42,629 bases of DNA from positions 1-42,629 of the forward strand of contig CABXUS010000010.1 of the NCBI GenBank assembly GCA_902515405.1, written 5' to 3'. A model generated the notes under the pieces. It saw only the letters and a list, made by a program, of their open reading frames with translations, was not told the DNA's origin and searched no databases. The position numbers and the translations under genes are program-made. Position 1 is the stretch's first letter. Every line of letters starts with the position of its first letter. Below, piece by piece: positions 23,553-32,057 of this stretch. The DNA is from an uncultured Bacteroidota bacterium. Lineage in GTDB: Bacteria > Bacteroidota > Bacteroidia > Flavobacteriales > Flavobacteriaceae.

Positions 23553-26096
23553 TTAGAATTGCTGGCCAATAACAAAATGAGTTTCCCAACCATTTGGGTT
23601 TAAATCAAATTCGTTTAATGAATCTAATCCATATCCAAAATCTATTCCAAGCAATCCAAATGCTGGCATAAAAATTCTTAGACCTATACCGACGGATCTT
23701 TTACCATTAAAAGGATTAAACTCTCTAAAGTCATCATACCCTTGACCTGTTTCAATAAAAGTTAAACCAAAAATGGAAGCAGCAGGTTTTAAAGTAATTG
23801 GATATCTTAATTCAAGTGAAAATCTATTATAAATTGTTGAACCATCCTGAGCTGATAAACTTTGATTAGGATATCCTCTTAGAGAAATTGTTTCTCTACC
23901 ATCCATTGCATACTGAGACATACCATCTCCACCTAAGAAAAATCTATCAAATGGTATTACTCCTCTATCATTGTTAAATGCACCTAAAAATCCGAATTCT
24001 GTATGAGTTCTTAAAACTAATTTATCAATAATTCTTGTATACCATGATCCTTTAAATTTTATTTTATAAAACTCAAGCCATTTAAACCTTTCTTGATCAA
24101 TCTTCGACTGGTCAGGATTTCCATCATCATCTTGATACTTTTCTAAATTTTGGAGGTTAGCATAGTCTATTCCATTCCAAAGAGAATATGGTAATGAAAA
24201 TCTTGCACTTAACATAAACTCTGATCCACCTAATGGGAATATTGGGTTTGTAAAAGTATTATTTCTTGATAATGCAACAGTATATGAAACATTATTTGAT
24301 TTACCTTGTCCAAAGGTAAATAAACCTGTATAGTAATTATTTAAATTATAATATTGATAGCCGATGGATTGGGAAAGAGTAAAATAATCATCAGGGATTC
24401 TCAATCTTTTTGCTAGGCCAACACTAGCTCCAGTTATTTCAAATGACTGACTTTTATCAACTCTACCTGTAAAATAATTATACCTATATTGTTTAGTATG
24501 TGAAAATGAAGTAGAAAACTGAACTGGTTGCACACCGCCAAACCAAGGGTCAGATAATGAAAAACTGTAAACACGATAAAATCTATTTGCTTGCAATCTT
24601 AAAGATACTGCTTGTCCATCTCCTCTTGGAACAGGCTTCCAGGCCTTGGGGTCTCTCATGTTTTTCAATGAAAAATTATTAAAAGTTAGACCTATAGTCC
24701 CAATAAAACCACCTCCACCATAACCACCCTGTAACTCAACCTGACTTGCACCTTTTGGAACAAGTCCATATTGGATATCAACTGTTCCATTATTAGCATC
24801 AACATCTTTAAAATCTGGGCTTATTTGTTCTGGATCAAAAAATCCTAATTGCCCTAACTCTCTAACAGTTCTAACTACTTTATCCTTACTATATAGTTCT
24901 CCAGGTTTTGTTCTTAACTCTCTGTATATAACATTATCATTTGTAACTTCATTACCAACTACAGTAATTTTATTAAAAAATGCAGGCTTACCTTCAGTGA
25001 TTCTTATTTCAAAGTCAATAGTATCATTTTCAGCAGCAATTTCGACTGCATTAACATTAGAAAACAAATATCCATTATTCTGATATAAATTAGTTAAGTC
25101 CTCACCATCAGGTTTGGTATTATCAGATATTCTTTTCTTAAGTAAAACTCCATTATATGTATCACCAGGAACTAATCCTAGAGCTCTAGAAAGTTGTTCA
25201 TTAGAATATACTGAATTACCAATAAACTTAATATCACCAAAGTAATATTTATTACCTTCTGCTAATTGAATATCTAAATCGATTTGATTACCATCAACTT
25301 TAACAGTATCAAGTAATATTCTTGCATCCCTATAACCTTTCTCTTTGTAAAAGTTAATAATTTCTTCAAGATCCTGACGATAATCATCTTCAATATATTT
25401 TGATTTTTTCCAAATTCGTCCAAAAAGTTTAGATTTAGTTTTCTTCATTTTTTTCTTAAGCTTATTACTCTTAAACAATTTATTTCCAGTAAAGTTTATA
25501 CTATTAATTTTTACTCTATCTCCTAAGTCAACATTAATTACCATTCTTTCGTTATTTAAACCAATGGTATCAGGAATTGTGTTAATATTAACTTTTATGT
25601 TTAGAAAGCCATTTTTTTTGTATTTATTGATTATATAATTTTTTGTGGTTTCAATAAAGTTTTCTGTAATTTTTTGACCCTTTTTTATTTCTATATCTGT
25701 TTCAACGGTTTCAGACTTGGATTTTTTTAAACCAATAATTTTATAATCAGATAAAGAGGGTAACTCAATTATACTAATTTCAATACTAGCTTTTTCACCA
25801 TCAATTTTTGTAATATAAAAATTTATATCACTAAATAATTCTAATTTCCAGAGTTTATTGATTACTTGACTTATCTCTTCTCCGGGGATTCGAATTTTTT
25901 GACCAACTGTTAAACCAGTGTATGTAACAACAGTTTGCTCATTAAAAGTTTTAAGTCCTGTGACTTTTATTTCATCTAGGCTATAAAAGTTTCCTTTAAC
26001 AAAATCATTTTCCTGAGAATAAGAAATTTCAGATTTTAGCAAGAATAAAGCTATAAAAAAATAAGTAACAATAATTTTAATTTTAAACTTTTCCAA
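23553..26096 (-). CDS. bamA: Outer membrane protein assembly factor BamA
   Basis: The essential Omp85 insertase, about 847 residues: signal peptide (IALFLLKSEISYSQ), five POTRA repeats over roughly residues 30-430 (for example YSLDEIKVTGLKTF, INSINFTGNKLF, YYFGDIKFIGNSVY, FFNKITVVGNEVT) and a 16-strand barrel ending in the aromatic residue of VIGQQF. The barrel lid-loop motif appears as SLRGYPNQSL. No ATG precedes the signal peptide; I chose TTG 26096, giving MEKFKIKIIV and a 14-bp overlap with uppS. TTG 26123 is an alternative that would add nine residues and make the overlap 41 bp. Confidence 0.93.
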   Translation of the reverse strand: MEKFKIKIIVTYFFIALFLLKSEISYSQENDFVKGNFYSLDEIKVTGLKTFNEQTVVTYTGLTVGQKIRIPGEEISQVINKLWKLELFSDINFYITKIDGEKASIEISIIELPSLSDYKIIGLKKSKSETVETDIEIKKGQKITENFIETTKNYIINKYKKNGFLNIKVNINTIPDTIGLNNERMVINVDLGDRVKINSINFTGNKLFKSNKLKKKMKKTKSKLFGRIWKKSKYIEDDYRQDLEEIINFYKEKGYRDARILLDTVKVDGNQIDLDIQLAEGNKYYFGDIKFIGNSVYSNEQLSRALGLVPGDTYNGVLLKKRISDNTKPDGEDLTNLYQNNGYLFSNVNAVEIAAENDTIDFEIRITEGKPAFFNKITVVGNEVTNDNVIYRELRTKPGELYSKDKVVRTVRELGQLGFFDPEQISPDFKDVDANNGTVDIQYGLVPKGASQVELQGGYGGGGFIGTIGLTFNNFSLKNMRDPKAWKPVPRGDGQAVSLRLQANRFYRVYSFSLSDPWFGGVQPVQFSTSFSHTKQYRYNYFTGRVDKSQSFEITGASVGLAKRLRIPDDYFTLSQSIGYQYYNLNNYYTGLFTFGQGKSNNVSYTVALSRNNTFTNPIFPLGGSEFMLSARFSLPYSLWNGIDYANLQNLEKYQDDDGNPDQSKIDQERFKWLEFYKIKFKGSWYTRIIDKLVLRTHTEFGFLGAFNNDRGVIPFDRFFLGGDGMSQYAMDGRETISLRGYPNQSLSAQDGSTIYNRFSLELRYPITLKPAASIFGLTFIETGQGYDDFREFNPFNGKRSVGIGLRIFMPAFGLLGIDFGYGLDSLNEFDLNPNGWETHFVIGQQF

Positions 26097-26826
26097 ATCT
26101 TCTAGATCTATTTTGATATTCAACTATGGCTTCATAAAAATTTAATTTTTTGAAATCTGGCCATAACAATTCTAAAAAAATTAATTCTGCATATGAAATC
26201 TGCCATAATAGAAAATTACTAACTCTAATTTCACCACCGGTCCTTATTAACAAATCCACATTGTCTAAATTTCGAGTGTAAAGATGGTCATTTATTATGT
26301 TTTCATCAATATTTTCTAGAGAAATTATGTTTTTTTTAACTTTATTTGAAATTGACTTTACAGCTTCTATAATTTCTTGTTTAGACCCATAGCTTATCGC
26401 CAAATTAAGTTTAAGACCGCTATTATTAATGGTTTGGTCCTTAGCATTAACTAATTTATTACGGATTTTTTCAGTTAATAAATCTTGATCTCCAATAACA
26501 TCTAACTTAATATTATTTTTATTTAAATTTTCTAACTCATCTGTAATGGAATTAAACAATAAATACATCAATGCCTTTATTTCTGTATCAGGTCTTTTCC
26601 AGTTTTCCATTGAAAAAACATAAAGTGTTAAGTTTTTAACTCCTAAATTAATAGCAGCATCAATTGTTTCTCTTACAGAATTTACTCCACTGTTATGTCC
26701 AAAAAATCTTTCTTTACCAATCTTTTTTGCCCATCTTCCATTTCCATCCATTATTATAGCTACATGGTTAGGAATATCAGATTTATCAATTTCTTTTAAT
26801 AATTTATCTTGTGCAGTCACACTCAT
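26083..26826 (-). CDS. uppS: Di-trans,poly-cis-undecaprenyl diphosphate synthase (isoprenyl transferase)
   Basis: A 247-residue cis-prenyltransferase that builds the undecaprenyl carrier for cell-wall and surface polysaccharides. The catalytic region HVAIIMDGNGRWAKK (21-35, D27) and the C-terminal RTGGEIRVSNFLLWQISYAE block are diagnostic (Gly-Gly where Ser-Gly is more usual). I chose ATG 26826; the frame extends 9 bp to a TTG at 26835. It overlaps porG by 23 bp upstream and bamA by 14 bp or more downstream, so the three genes are tightly coupled. Confidence 0.95.
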   Translation of the reverse strand: MSVTAQDKLLKEIDKSDIPNHVAIIMDGNGRWAKKIGKERFFGHNSGVNSVRETIDAAINLGVKNLTLYVFSMENWKRPDTEIKALMYLLFNSITDELENLNKNNIKLDVIGDQDLLTEKIRNKLVNAKDQTINNSGLKLNLAISYGSKQEIIEAVKSISNKVKKNIISLENIDENIINDHLYTRNLDNVDLLIRTGGEIRVSNFLLWQISYAELIFLELLWPDFKKLNFYEAIVEYQNRSRRFGKV

Positions 26827-27556
26827 AGTTTCCAAATAGATAAGTTAATGTAATTCCAGTATAAACATACCAGTCTTGACTCAAATTACTTCCAAACGGC
26901 CTTTGAGAGTAAATGCTACTGTCTTTAAAATCTGGATAGCTTCCATCGAGGTTTTCTGTAAAGCTATGTTTTGCAGAAATTTCTAATCCAATAACAAATG
27001 AATTTATTAGTTTAATTTTTAGTCCAACAGTAATTGGTAGTGCTAAATCATTATCCTTTCCGTATACTTGAGCCTTATTAGTTCCAACAGGATAGTGCAA
27101 TGCATCATATCTGAAAAATGCTAAACCAGCATGAATATATGGTGTAAATTCAAAATCATTGGAACTTGTTTCAAACTCCAAAAAATTAAAATCTAATCCA
27201 ACATGAAATTCGTGTAAATTATTACTAAAGTATTTTCCCCTTTCAGCTCTGTAATTTTCAGTACCTTTCCAAAAATCACTTGATTGTATTTGAGCATAAT
27301 TAAATCCTAATCTTATTGCAAATCTGTTAGATAAGTTTTTTCTATAGATTAAACCTATCACACCTGTTGACATATTTTCTTTATCGTTGTTAATATTATC
27401 TTTAGAAAATGGATTAATATATATTGTAGGTCCTACATCTCCAATATAATTAGTTCCTCCAAAAAATAATCCAATTTCATTATCTTGAGACTGCAAATGA
27501 TTAAATATAAAAATCATTAATAGAGAACAGTATATATAATTTTTTTTTCTCTTCAA
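26804..27556 (-). CDS. porG: PorG/DUF6089-type outer membrane protein
   Basis: A 250-residue outer membrane beta-barrel protein. It has a signal peptide (about 1-24, ending NHLQSQ) followed by NEIGLFFGGTNYIGDVGPT, the conserved start of DUF6089 proteins, and alternating strands to the C-terminal YVYTGITLTYLFGNYECDCTR. In Porphyromonas gingivalis the type IX secretion protein PorG lies in the same neighbourhood (porG-uppS-bamA-skp-skp), so PorG is the best call; I rely on that gene order from memory. The terminal cysteines C246 and C248 are an odd detail. The start is TTG 27556, one base after the nadK stop; the first ATG would cut the signal peptide. Confidence 0.8.
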   Translation of the reverse strand: MKRKKNYIYCSLLMIFIFNHLQSQDNEIGLFFGGTNYIGDVGPTIYINPFSKDNINNDKENMSTGVIGLIYRKNLSNRFAIRLGFNYAQIQSSDFWKGTENYRAERGKYFSNNLHEFHVGLDFNFLEFETSSNDFEFTPYIHAGLAFFRYDALHYPVGTNKAQVYGKDNDLALPITVGLKIKLINSFVIGLEISAKHSFTENLDGSYPDFKDSSIYSQRPFGSNLSQDWYVYTGITLTYLFGNYECDCTR

Positions 27557-27557
27557 T

Positions 27558-28436
27558 TTAATTTCTTTTATCTTTTCCCCACAGTAATTTTTCTTTTAAA
27601 GTTTTATAAAAGTTATGATTAGAAAAATGTGCAATTTTAAATTCAAAATCAGATTTTTCAATATTAATTTTTGTATTGTTTTTTAATGTAAAAATTTTTG
27701 AATCAATTGAAAGTAAATGATTTTCTTCTCTTCCCGAAACACTCAATTCAATTTTTGTTTCGTCTGAAATTACGAGTGGTCTAGCATTTAAGTTGTGAGG
27801 AGATATGGGTGTTAACACAAAAGAACCACTTGTAGGAGAAATTACTGGGCCACCACAACTTAAAGAATAGCCAGTAGATCCAGTTGGAGTTGAGACAATT
27901 AATCCGTCAGCCCAATACGAGTTTAAGTGATTTCCGTCTAAACTAGTATTAATATTTATCATAGATGTAGTATCTTTTCTTACAACACTTATTTCATTTA
28001 ATGCATAAGGAAATACAGATTTTGGTAAGCCTATTTCCTTATGATTAACCTTTATAATTGATCTATTTTCTGTTTTAAATTTTTGGGTATATATTTTTTC
28101 GATTGATTGTTCGATATTTTCTTTTTTAATTGTGGCTAAAAACCCAAGATTACCAGTATTAATCCCCATTACAGGAATATCAAGATCTCTTATAAACTCA
28201 ATAGATCTTAAAAAAGTTCCATCACCTCCGATGCTGACCATTATGTCAATAGAAGAATCTAAATCTTCAGATTTACTAAATGAAATTAACTCTAAATTAT
28301 TATCACTATTAAAATTATTGAATATTTTATTTTCTAGAAAAAATTTAGAGTGCTTTGCATGTTTCGATGAAAAAAATGATTCAATAACATTACTTACTGA
28401 TTCATTAATTTCCTGTGAAAACAAAGCAATTACCAT
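27558..28436 (-). CDS. nadK: NAD kinase
   Basis: A 292-residue NAD kinase that phosphorylates NAD to NADP. The catalytic GGDGT loop is in MVSIGGDGTFLRS (about 67-79), followed by INTGNLGFLA, the NEISVVR segment and the TPTGSTGYSLSCGGP motif (about 185-199) typical of the family. ATG 28436 is the start; the gene is divergent from pdxJ across an 80-bp spacer in which I find no strong minus-strand promoter box. It begins the unit nadK-porG-uppS-bamA-skp-skp, with gaps of 1-12 bp or overlaps. Confidence 0.95.
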   Translation of the reverse strand: MVIALFSQEINESVSNVIESFFSSKHAKHSKFFLENKIFNNFNSDNNLELISFSKSEDLDSSIDIMVSIGGDGTFLRSIEFIRDLDIPVMGINTGNLGFLATIKKENIEQSIEKIYTQKFKTENRSIIKVNHKEIGLPKSVFPYALNEISVVRKDTTSMININTSLDGNHLNSYWADGLIVSTPTGSTGYSLSCGGPVISPTSGSFVLTPISPHNLNARPLVISDETKIELSVSGREENHLLSIDSKIFTLKNNTKINIEKSDFEFKIAHFSNHNFYKTLKEKLLWGKDKRN

Positions 28437-28497
28437 CTTAAAAATATATTAGTACAAATTAAATAAAAAATTGTAGACAAGCAGACTTTAAACTTTG

Positions 28498-28505
28498 TAT
28501 TTTTG
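28498..28505 (+). promoter_or_regulatory. Candidate -7 promoter box for pdxJ (TAnnTTTG)
   Basis: TATTTTTG fits the Bacteroidota -7 consensus exactly. An upstream TTG lies at 28471-28473, 24 bp away, slightly more than ideal. Transcription would start at about 28510-28512, which leaves almost no leader and argues for ATG 28517 rather than ATG 28508 as the pdxJ start. Confidence 0.55.
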
Positions 28506-28516
28506 AGATGAATTAT

Positions 28517-29233
28517 ATGGTAAAATTAAGTGTAAATATTAATAAGATTGCAACCCTTCGAAATTCAAGGGGAGGCAACAACCCTGATTTATTAAAAATG
28601 GCTAATGATATACAAAGTTTTGGAGCGCATGGTATCACTATTCATCCAAGGCCAGATCAACGCCATATTAAATATTCAGATGCACTAAATCTTAAAGATG
28701 TTGTTCATACTGAATTAAATATTGAAGGTAATCCAATTGAAAAATTTATAGATTTAGTTTTAGAAGTTAATCCTACTCAGGTTACTTTAGTTCCAGATGA
28801 TGAAAATGCTTTAACATCAAATGCTGGATGGAACACAAAAAAGGAATATCTGTATTTAAAAAAAATTATAAGCATTTTTAAAAAAAAAGGAATTAGAACA
28901 TCAATTTTTATTGATCCAAATCCTGAATTAATAAAATATGCCAAAAAAACAGAATGTGATAGAATTGAATTATATACTGAATTATTTGCTAAAAATTTTG
29001 ATTCAAAAAGAAAAGAAACAACAAAATTGTATGCTGAATGTTCAAGGTTAGCAAATAATCTTGGAATGAAAGTTAATGCTGGTCATGACTTAAACTTAAA
29101 AAATATTGAATATTTTTCAGCTAACATGCCTTTCCTTGATGAAGTTTCAATTGGACATGCATTAATAAGCGAATCCATTTATCTTGGAATTGATAATGTA
29201 ATAAATCTTTATTTAAATAAATTAAATAAATGA
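28517..29233 (+). CDS. pdxJ: Pyridoxine 5'-phosphate synthase
   Basis: A 238-residue TIM-barrel enzyme of the DXP-dependent vitamin B6 pathway that condenses 1-deoxyxylulose 5-phosphate with 3-amino-2-oxopropyl phosphate. Motifs: KLSVNINKIATLRNSRGG at the start, GAHGITIHPRPDQRHI (active-site His and Arg) and VTLVPDDENALTSNAGW, then AGHDLNL and SIGHALI, which carry the last catalytic His and the phosphate site. I chose ATG 28517 (MVKLSVNI...) because relatives begin like this and the -7 box overlaps any earlier start; ATG 28508 would add three residues. The gene overlaps the hydrolase by 4 bp (ATGA). Confidence 0.94.
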   Translation: MVKLSVNINKIATLRNSRGGNNPDLLKMANDIQSFGAHGITIHPRPDQRHIKYSDALNLKDVVHTELNIEGNPIEKFIDLVLEVNPTQVTLVPDDENALTSNAGWNTKKEYLYLKKIISIFKKKGIRTSIFIDPNPELIKYAKKTECDRIELYTELFAKNFDSKRKETTKLYAECSRLANNLGMKVNAGHDLNLKNIEYFSANMPFLDEVSIGHALISESIYLGIDNVINLYLNKLNK

Positions 29234-30000
29234 TTCTTAATAGTAAAATTCTAGGAGCTGATGAAAAAAAAATTATTATTCTACATGGTTTTCTCGGTTC
29301 ATTAGATAATTGGGTAACATTTGCTAAAAAACTTTCTAATAATGGTTACGAGGTTCATTTAATTGATCAAAGAAATCATGGAAAAAGTTTTCACTCTGAT
29401 GATTTTAATTATGAGTTAATGGCTGATGACTTGTACAAATATCTTTATGAAAAAAATATTAATAAAACTTCAATTTTAGGACATTCAATGGGTGGAAAAA
29501 CTGCTATGCTATACAGTTTAATGCATCCAGATACAATTAATAAATTAATTGTGGTAGATATATTGCCTGTCAATTATAATACTAATTATGATGAAATATT
29601 TGAAGCACTTTTAGAGATAGATTTGAAAGAAATTAGAAGCAGAAACGATTTTAATATACATTTAAATAAACACTTTGATGATCCAAACTTTATTCTATTT
29701 CTGTCAAAAAACTTGCAAAGGACAAGCGATGGAGGATTTAATTTTAAAAGTAATATCAAAGTTCTTTATAAAAAATACAAAAATATAACTGCTGGCTTTA
29801 AATTTATTAATCAATATAAAAATGAAGTTTTATTTATTAAGGGAGAAAAATCTAAATATATTGATGCCGAAAAACTTAAATTAAGTGAGATGTTTTTCCC
29901 TAATTATAAACTTCAAAAAATTAGAAATGCAGGACACTGGGTTCATTATGAAAATCCTAATGATTTTTTTTTAGTATGCTCTGATTATCTGAACAACTAA
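29230..30000 (+). CDS. Alpha/beta-fold hydrolase (YbfF-like esterase)
   Basis: A 256-residue alpha/beta hydrolase. The oxyanion region ILHGFLGSLDNW (17-28) and nucleophile elbow GHSMGGK (S86) are clear, and the catalytic His is H236 in NAGHWVHYENP. The DQRNHGKS segment (46-53) is typical of the YbfF/ABHD11 group of esterases. No signal peptide or membrane helix is present, so it is cytoplasmic. The substrate is unknown, perhaps a short-chain acyl ester or acyl-CoA. Its start overlaps the pdxJ stop (ATGA), and a clear promoter for the next gene lies just after it. Confidence 0.88.
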   Translation: MILNSKILGADEKKIIILHGFLGSLDNWVTFAKKLSNNGYEVHLIDQRNHGKSFHSDDFNYELMADDLYKYLYEKNINKTSILGHSMGGKTAMLYSLMHPDTINKLIVVDILPVNYNTNYDEIFEALLEIDLKEIRSRNDFNIHLNKHFDDPNFILFLSKNLQRTSDGGFNFKSNIKVLYKKYKNITAGFKFINQYKNEVLFIKGEKSKYIDAEKLKLSEMFFPNYKLQKIRNAGHWVHYENPNDFFLVCSDYLNN

Positions 30001-30005
30001 AATTG

Positions 30006-30036
30006 TTGTTATAGAATTCAAAAAAGACTACTTTTG
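30006..30036 (+). promoter_or_regulatory. Promoter of the tig-clpP-clpX unit
   Basis: This is the best promoter in the window: a TTG at 30006-30008 (-33 element), 20 bp of spacer, and TACTTTTG at 30029-30036, an exact match to the Bacteroidota -7 consensus TAnnTTTG. Predicted transcription start is near 30042, leaving a leader of about 10 nt before the trigger factor ATG at 30053. Confidence 0.7.
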
Positions 30037-30052
30037 AGCACAATTTTTTCAA

Positions 30053-31378
30053 ATGAATATAGATTTAAAGAAAAAAAATAAAGAAATTTCTGTCATTACT
30101 CTTGAAATAAAAGGCAAAGATTACAATGAAAATGTTCAAAAGGTTTTGAACGACTACAGAAAAAAGGCTAATATTCCTGGTTTCAGAAAAGGTTTTGTTC
30201 CTATGGGAATGATAAAGAAGCAATATGAAATTCCTGTTAAAGTTGATGAAATAAATAAGATTGTTCAGAATGAACTCTCTAAGTATATTTCTGAAAATAA
30301 AATTTCTATTCTAGGAAATCCAATCCCTTTAAAGGATGAATCATTAAATTGGAAGGATGAAGATCTTGACTTAAGTTTTGAAATAGCAAATAAGCCTGAA
30401 TTTAAAATTAATTTTAAAGGGAAAAAACCTATAATGTATTATGAAATAACTGCAGATGATTCAATGGTAAAAAATCAAATTGAATCTTATCAAAATCAAT
30501 ACGGAAAACTTATTTCTGTTAATAAAATTGAAGATGGAATAAATATCATAGGAGAATTTTTTTCAGAAAAAATAAGTTTTTCTAAACAAGCTAATTTTAA
30601 AACGGATCAGGTAATTAAATCAACTTTCAAAAATTATTTTTTAAAATCAAAAGTTGGGGATGTTCTTAACTTAAAACCAAAACAAATATTTAATCAAGAA
30701 AATGATATCAATAAAATTATCGGTTTAGACGAAAATGGATTGAATGAACTTGAAAGTATAAATTTTAAAATCAGTGAATTAAATAAGAACGAAAAATCAA
30801 AAGCTGATAAAGATTTTTTTAAAAAAATCTTCCCTAAAGAATCTTTTAAAAATTTAAAAGAATTTAAGAACAGGATTAAGTCTGATATTGAAAAACAATT
30901 TATTAATCAATCAGATCAAAAGTTTTTAAATGATGCCACTGAATCAATTATTGAAAACACAAAAATTAAATTGCCAAAAGATTTTTTAAAAAAACTAATA
31001 AGTATTAATTCAAAGGATGAAATTTCCTTAGATAATTTAGAAAAAGAATATTCAAATTCTGAAAATGGAATAAAATATCAATTAATTGAAGAGAAGATAA
31101 TTGAAAATAATAATATTGAAATTAATTCTGATTCAATTAAAGATTTTGCTACAAAAATGATTAAAAATCAGATGGCTGCTTATGGTCAAAAAGACCCAGA
31201 TGAAAAAGAACTGAATTCCATTCTTCAAAGAATTTTATCTAACCAAGAGGAAGTAAAAAGAATAAGCAATCAAATCATAAGTGAAAAACTACTTAATATT
31301 TACAAGGAGAAAGTAAGTAAGAAGAAACAAAAAATATCCTATGAAAAATATATTGAGATTGCTTACAAGAAAAAATAA
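30053..31378 (+). CDS. tig: Trigger factor (ribosome-associated chaperone)
   Basis: A 441-residue trigger factor, the first chaperone to meet nascent chains at the ribosome exit tunnel. The ribosome-binding loop is PGFRKGFVPMGMIKKQYE (about 42-59) with the FRK core. The middle part (about 140-240) corresponds to the FKBP-like domain but is poorly conserved, and the C-terminal helical domain is Lys/Asn/Glu-rich and divergent, as is usual in Bacteroidota. It leads the unit tig-clpP-clpX, the order known from many bacteria, with gaps of 13 and 6 bp. A strong promoter lies at 30006-30036. Confidence 0.93.
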   Translation: MNIDLKKKNKEISVITLEIKGKDYNENVQKVLNDYRKKANIPGFRKGFVPMGMIKKQYEIPVKVDEINKIVQNELSKYISENKISILGNPIPLKDESLNWKDEDLDLSFEIANKPEFKINFKGKKPIMYYEITADDSMVKNQIESYQNQYGKLISVNKIEDGINIIGEFFSEKISFSKQANFKTDQVIKSTFKNYFLKSKVGDVLNLKPKQIFNQENDINKIIGLDENGLNELESINFKISELNKNEKSKADKDFFKKIFPKESFKNLKEFKNRIKSDIEKQFINQSDQKFLNDATESIIENTKIKLPKDFLKKLISINSKDEISLDNLEKEYSNSENGIKYQLIEEKIIENNNIEINSDSIKDFATKMIKNQMAAYGQKDPDEKELNSILQRILSNQEEVKRISNQIISEKLLNIYKEKVSKKKQKISYEKYIEIAYKKK

Positions 31379-31391
31379 TTAACTTTATATT

Positions 31392-32051
31392 ATGAATTAC
31401 TCAGAAGAATTTAAAAAATATGCAACCAAGCATCATGGTGTTAATTCTATGTATTATGACAAAATAGTGAGCAGTATGACACCATATATAATCGAAGAAA
31501 GACAGCTAAATGTTGCTCAAATGGATGTTTTTTCAAGATTGATGATGGATAGAATAATTTTTTTAGGTACTGCAATTAATGATTCTGTTGCAAATATAAT
31601 CCAAGCACAACTCCTTTTTTTAGAAAGTACTGACAAAGAAAAAGATATTCAAATTTATATAAACTCACCTGGAGGTTCAGTTTATGCTGGTCTTGGTATA
31701 TATGATACTATGCAGTTTATTGGTCCTAATGTAGCTACTATTTGTACTGGAATTGCAGCTTCAATGTCAGCAGTACTTTTGTGTGCTGGTGAAAAAGGTA
31801 AAAGATCTGGTTTAACTCACTCAAGAGTAATGATTCACCAACCTTTAGGTGGTGCTCAGGGACAAGCATCTGATATTGAAATTACTGCAAGAGAAATTGT
31901 AAAATTGAAGAAGGAATTATATGAAATAATTGCAAATCATACTGGCCAAAAATATGATAAAGTTTATGAAGACTCTGATAGAGATTATTGGATGAAAGCT
32001 CCTGAAGCTAAAAAGTATGGAATGATTGACGAAGTTCTTTCAAAAAAATAA
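31392..32051 (+). CDS. clpP: ATP-dependent Clp protease proteolytic subunit
   Basis: A 219-residue serine peptidase that forms the 14-mer chamber used by ClpX. The triad is S124 (GIAASMSA), H149 (VMIHQPLGG) and D198 (DSDRDYW). The N-terminal ~40 residues (IVSSMTPYIIEERQ just before DVFSRLMMDRIIFLG) are longer than in E. coli after propeptide removal but typical for Bacteroidota. The usual ASMGA around the nucleophile is ASMSA here. It is 13 bp after tig and 6 bp before clpX. Confidence 0.97.
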   Translation: MNYSEEFKKYATKHHGVNSMYYDKIVSSMTPYIIEERQLNVAQMDVFSRLMMDRIIFLGTAINDSVANIIQAQLLFLESTDKEKDIQIYINSPGGSVYAGLGIYDTMQFIGPNVATICTGIAASMSAVLLCAGEKGKRSGLTHSRVMIHQPLGGAQGQASDIEITAREIVKLKKELYEIIANHTGQKYDKVYEDSDRDYWMKAPEAKKYGMIDEVLSKK

Positions 32052-32057
32052 TTTAGA

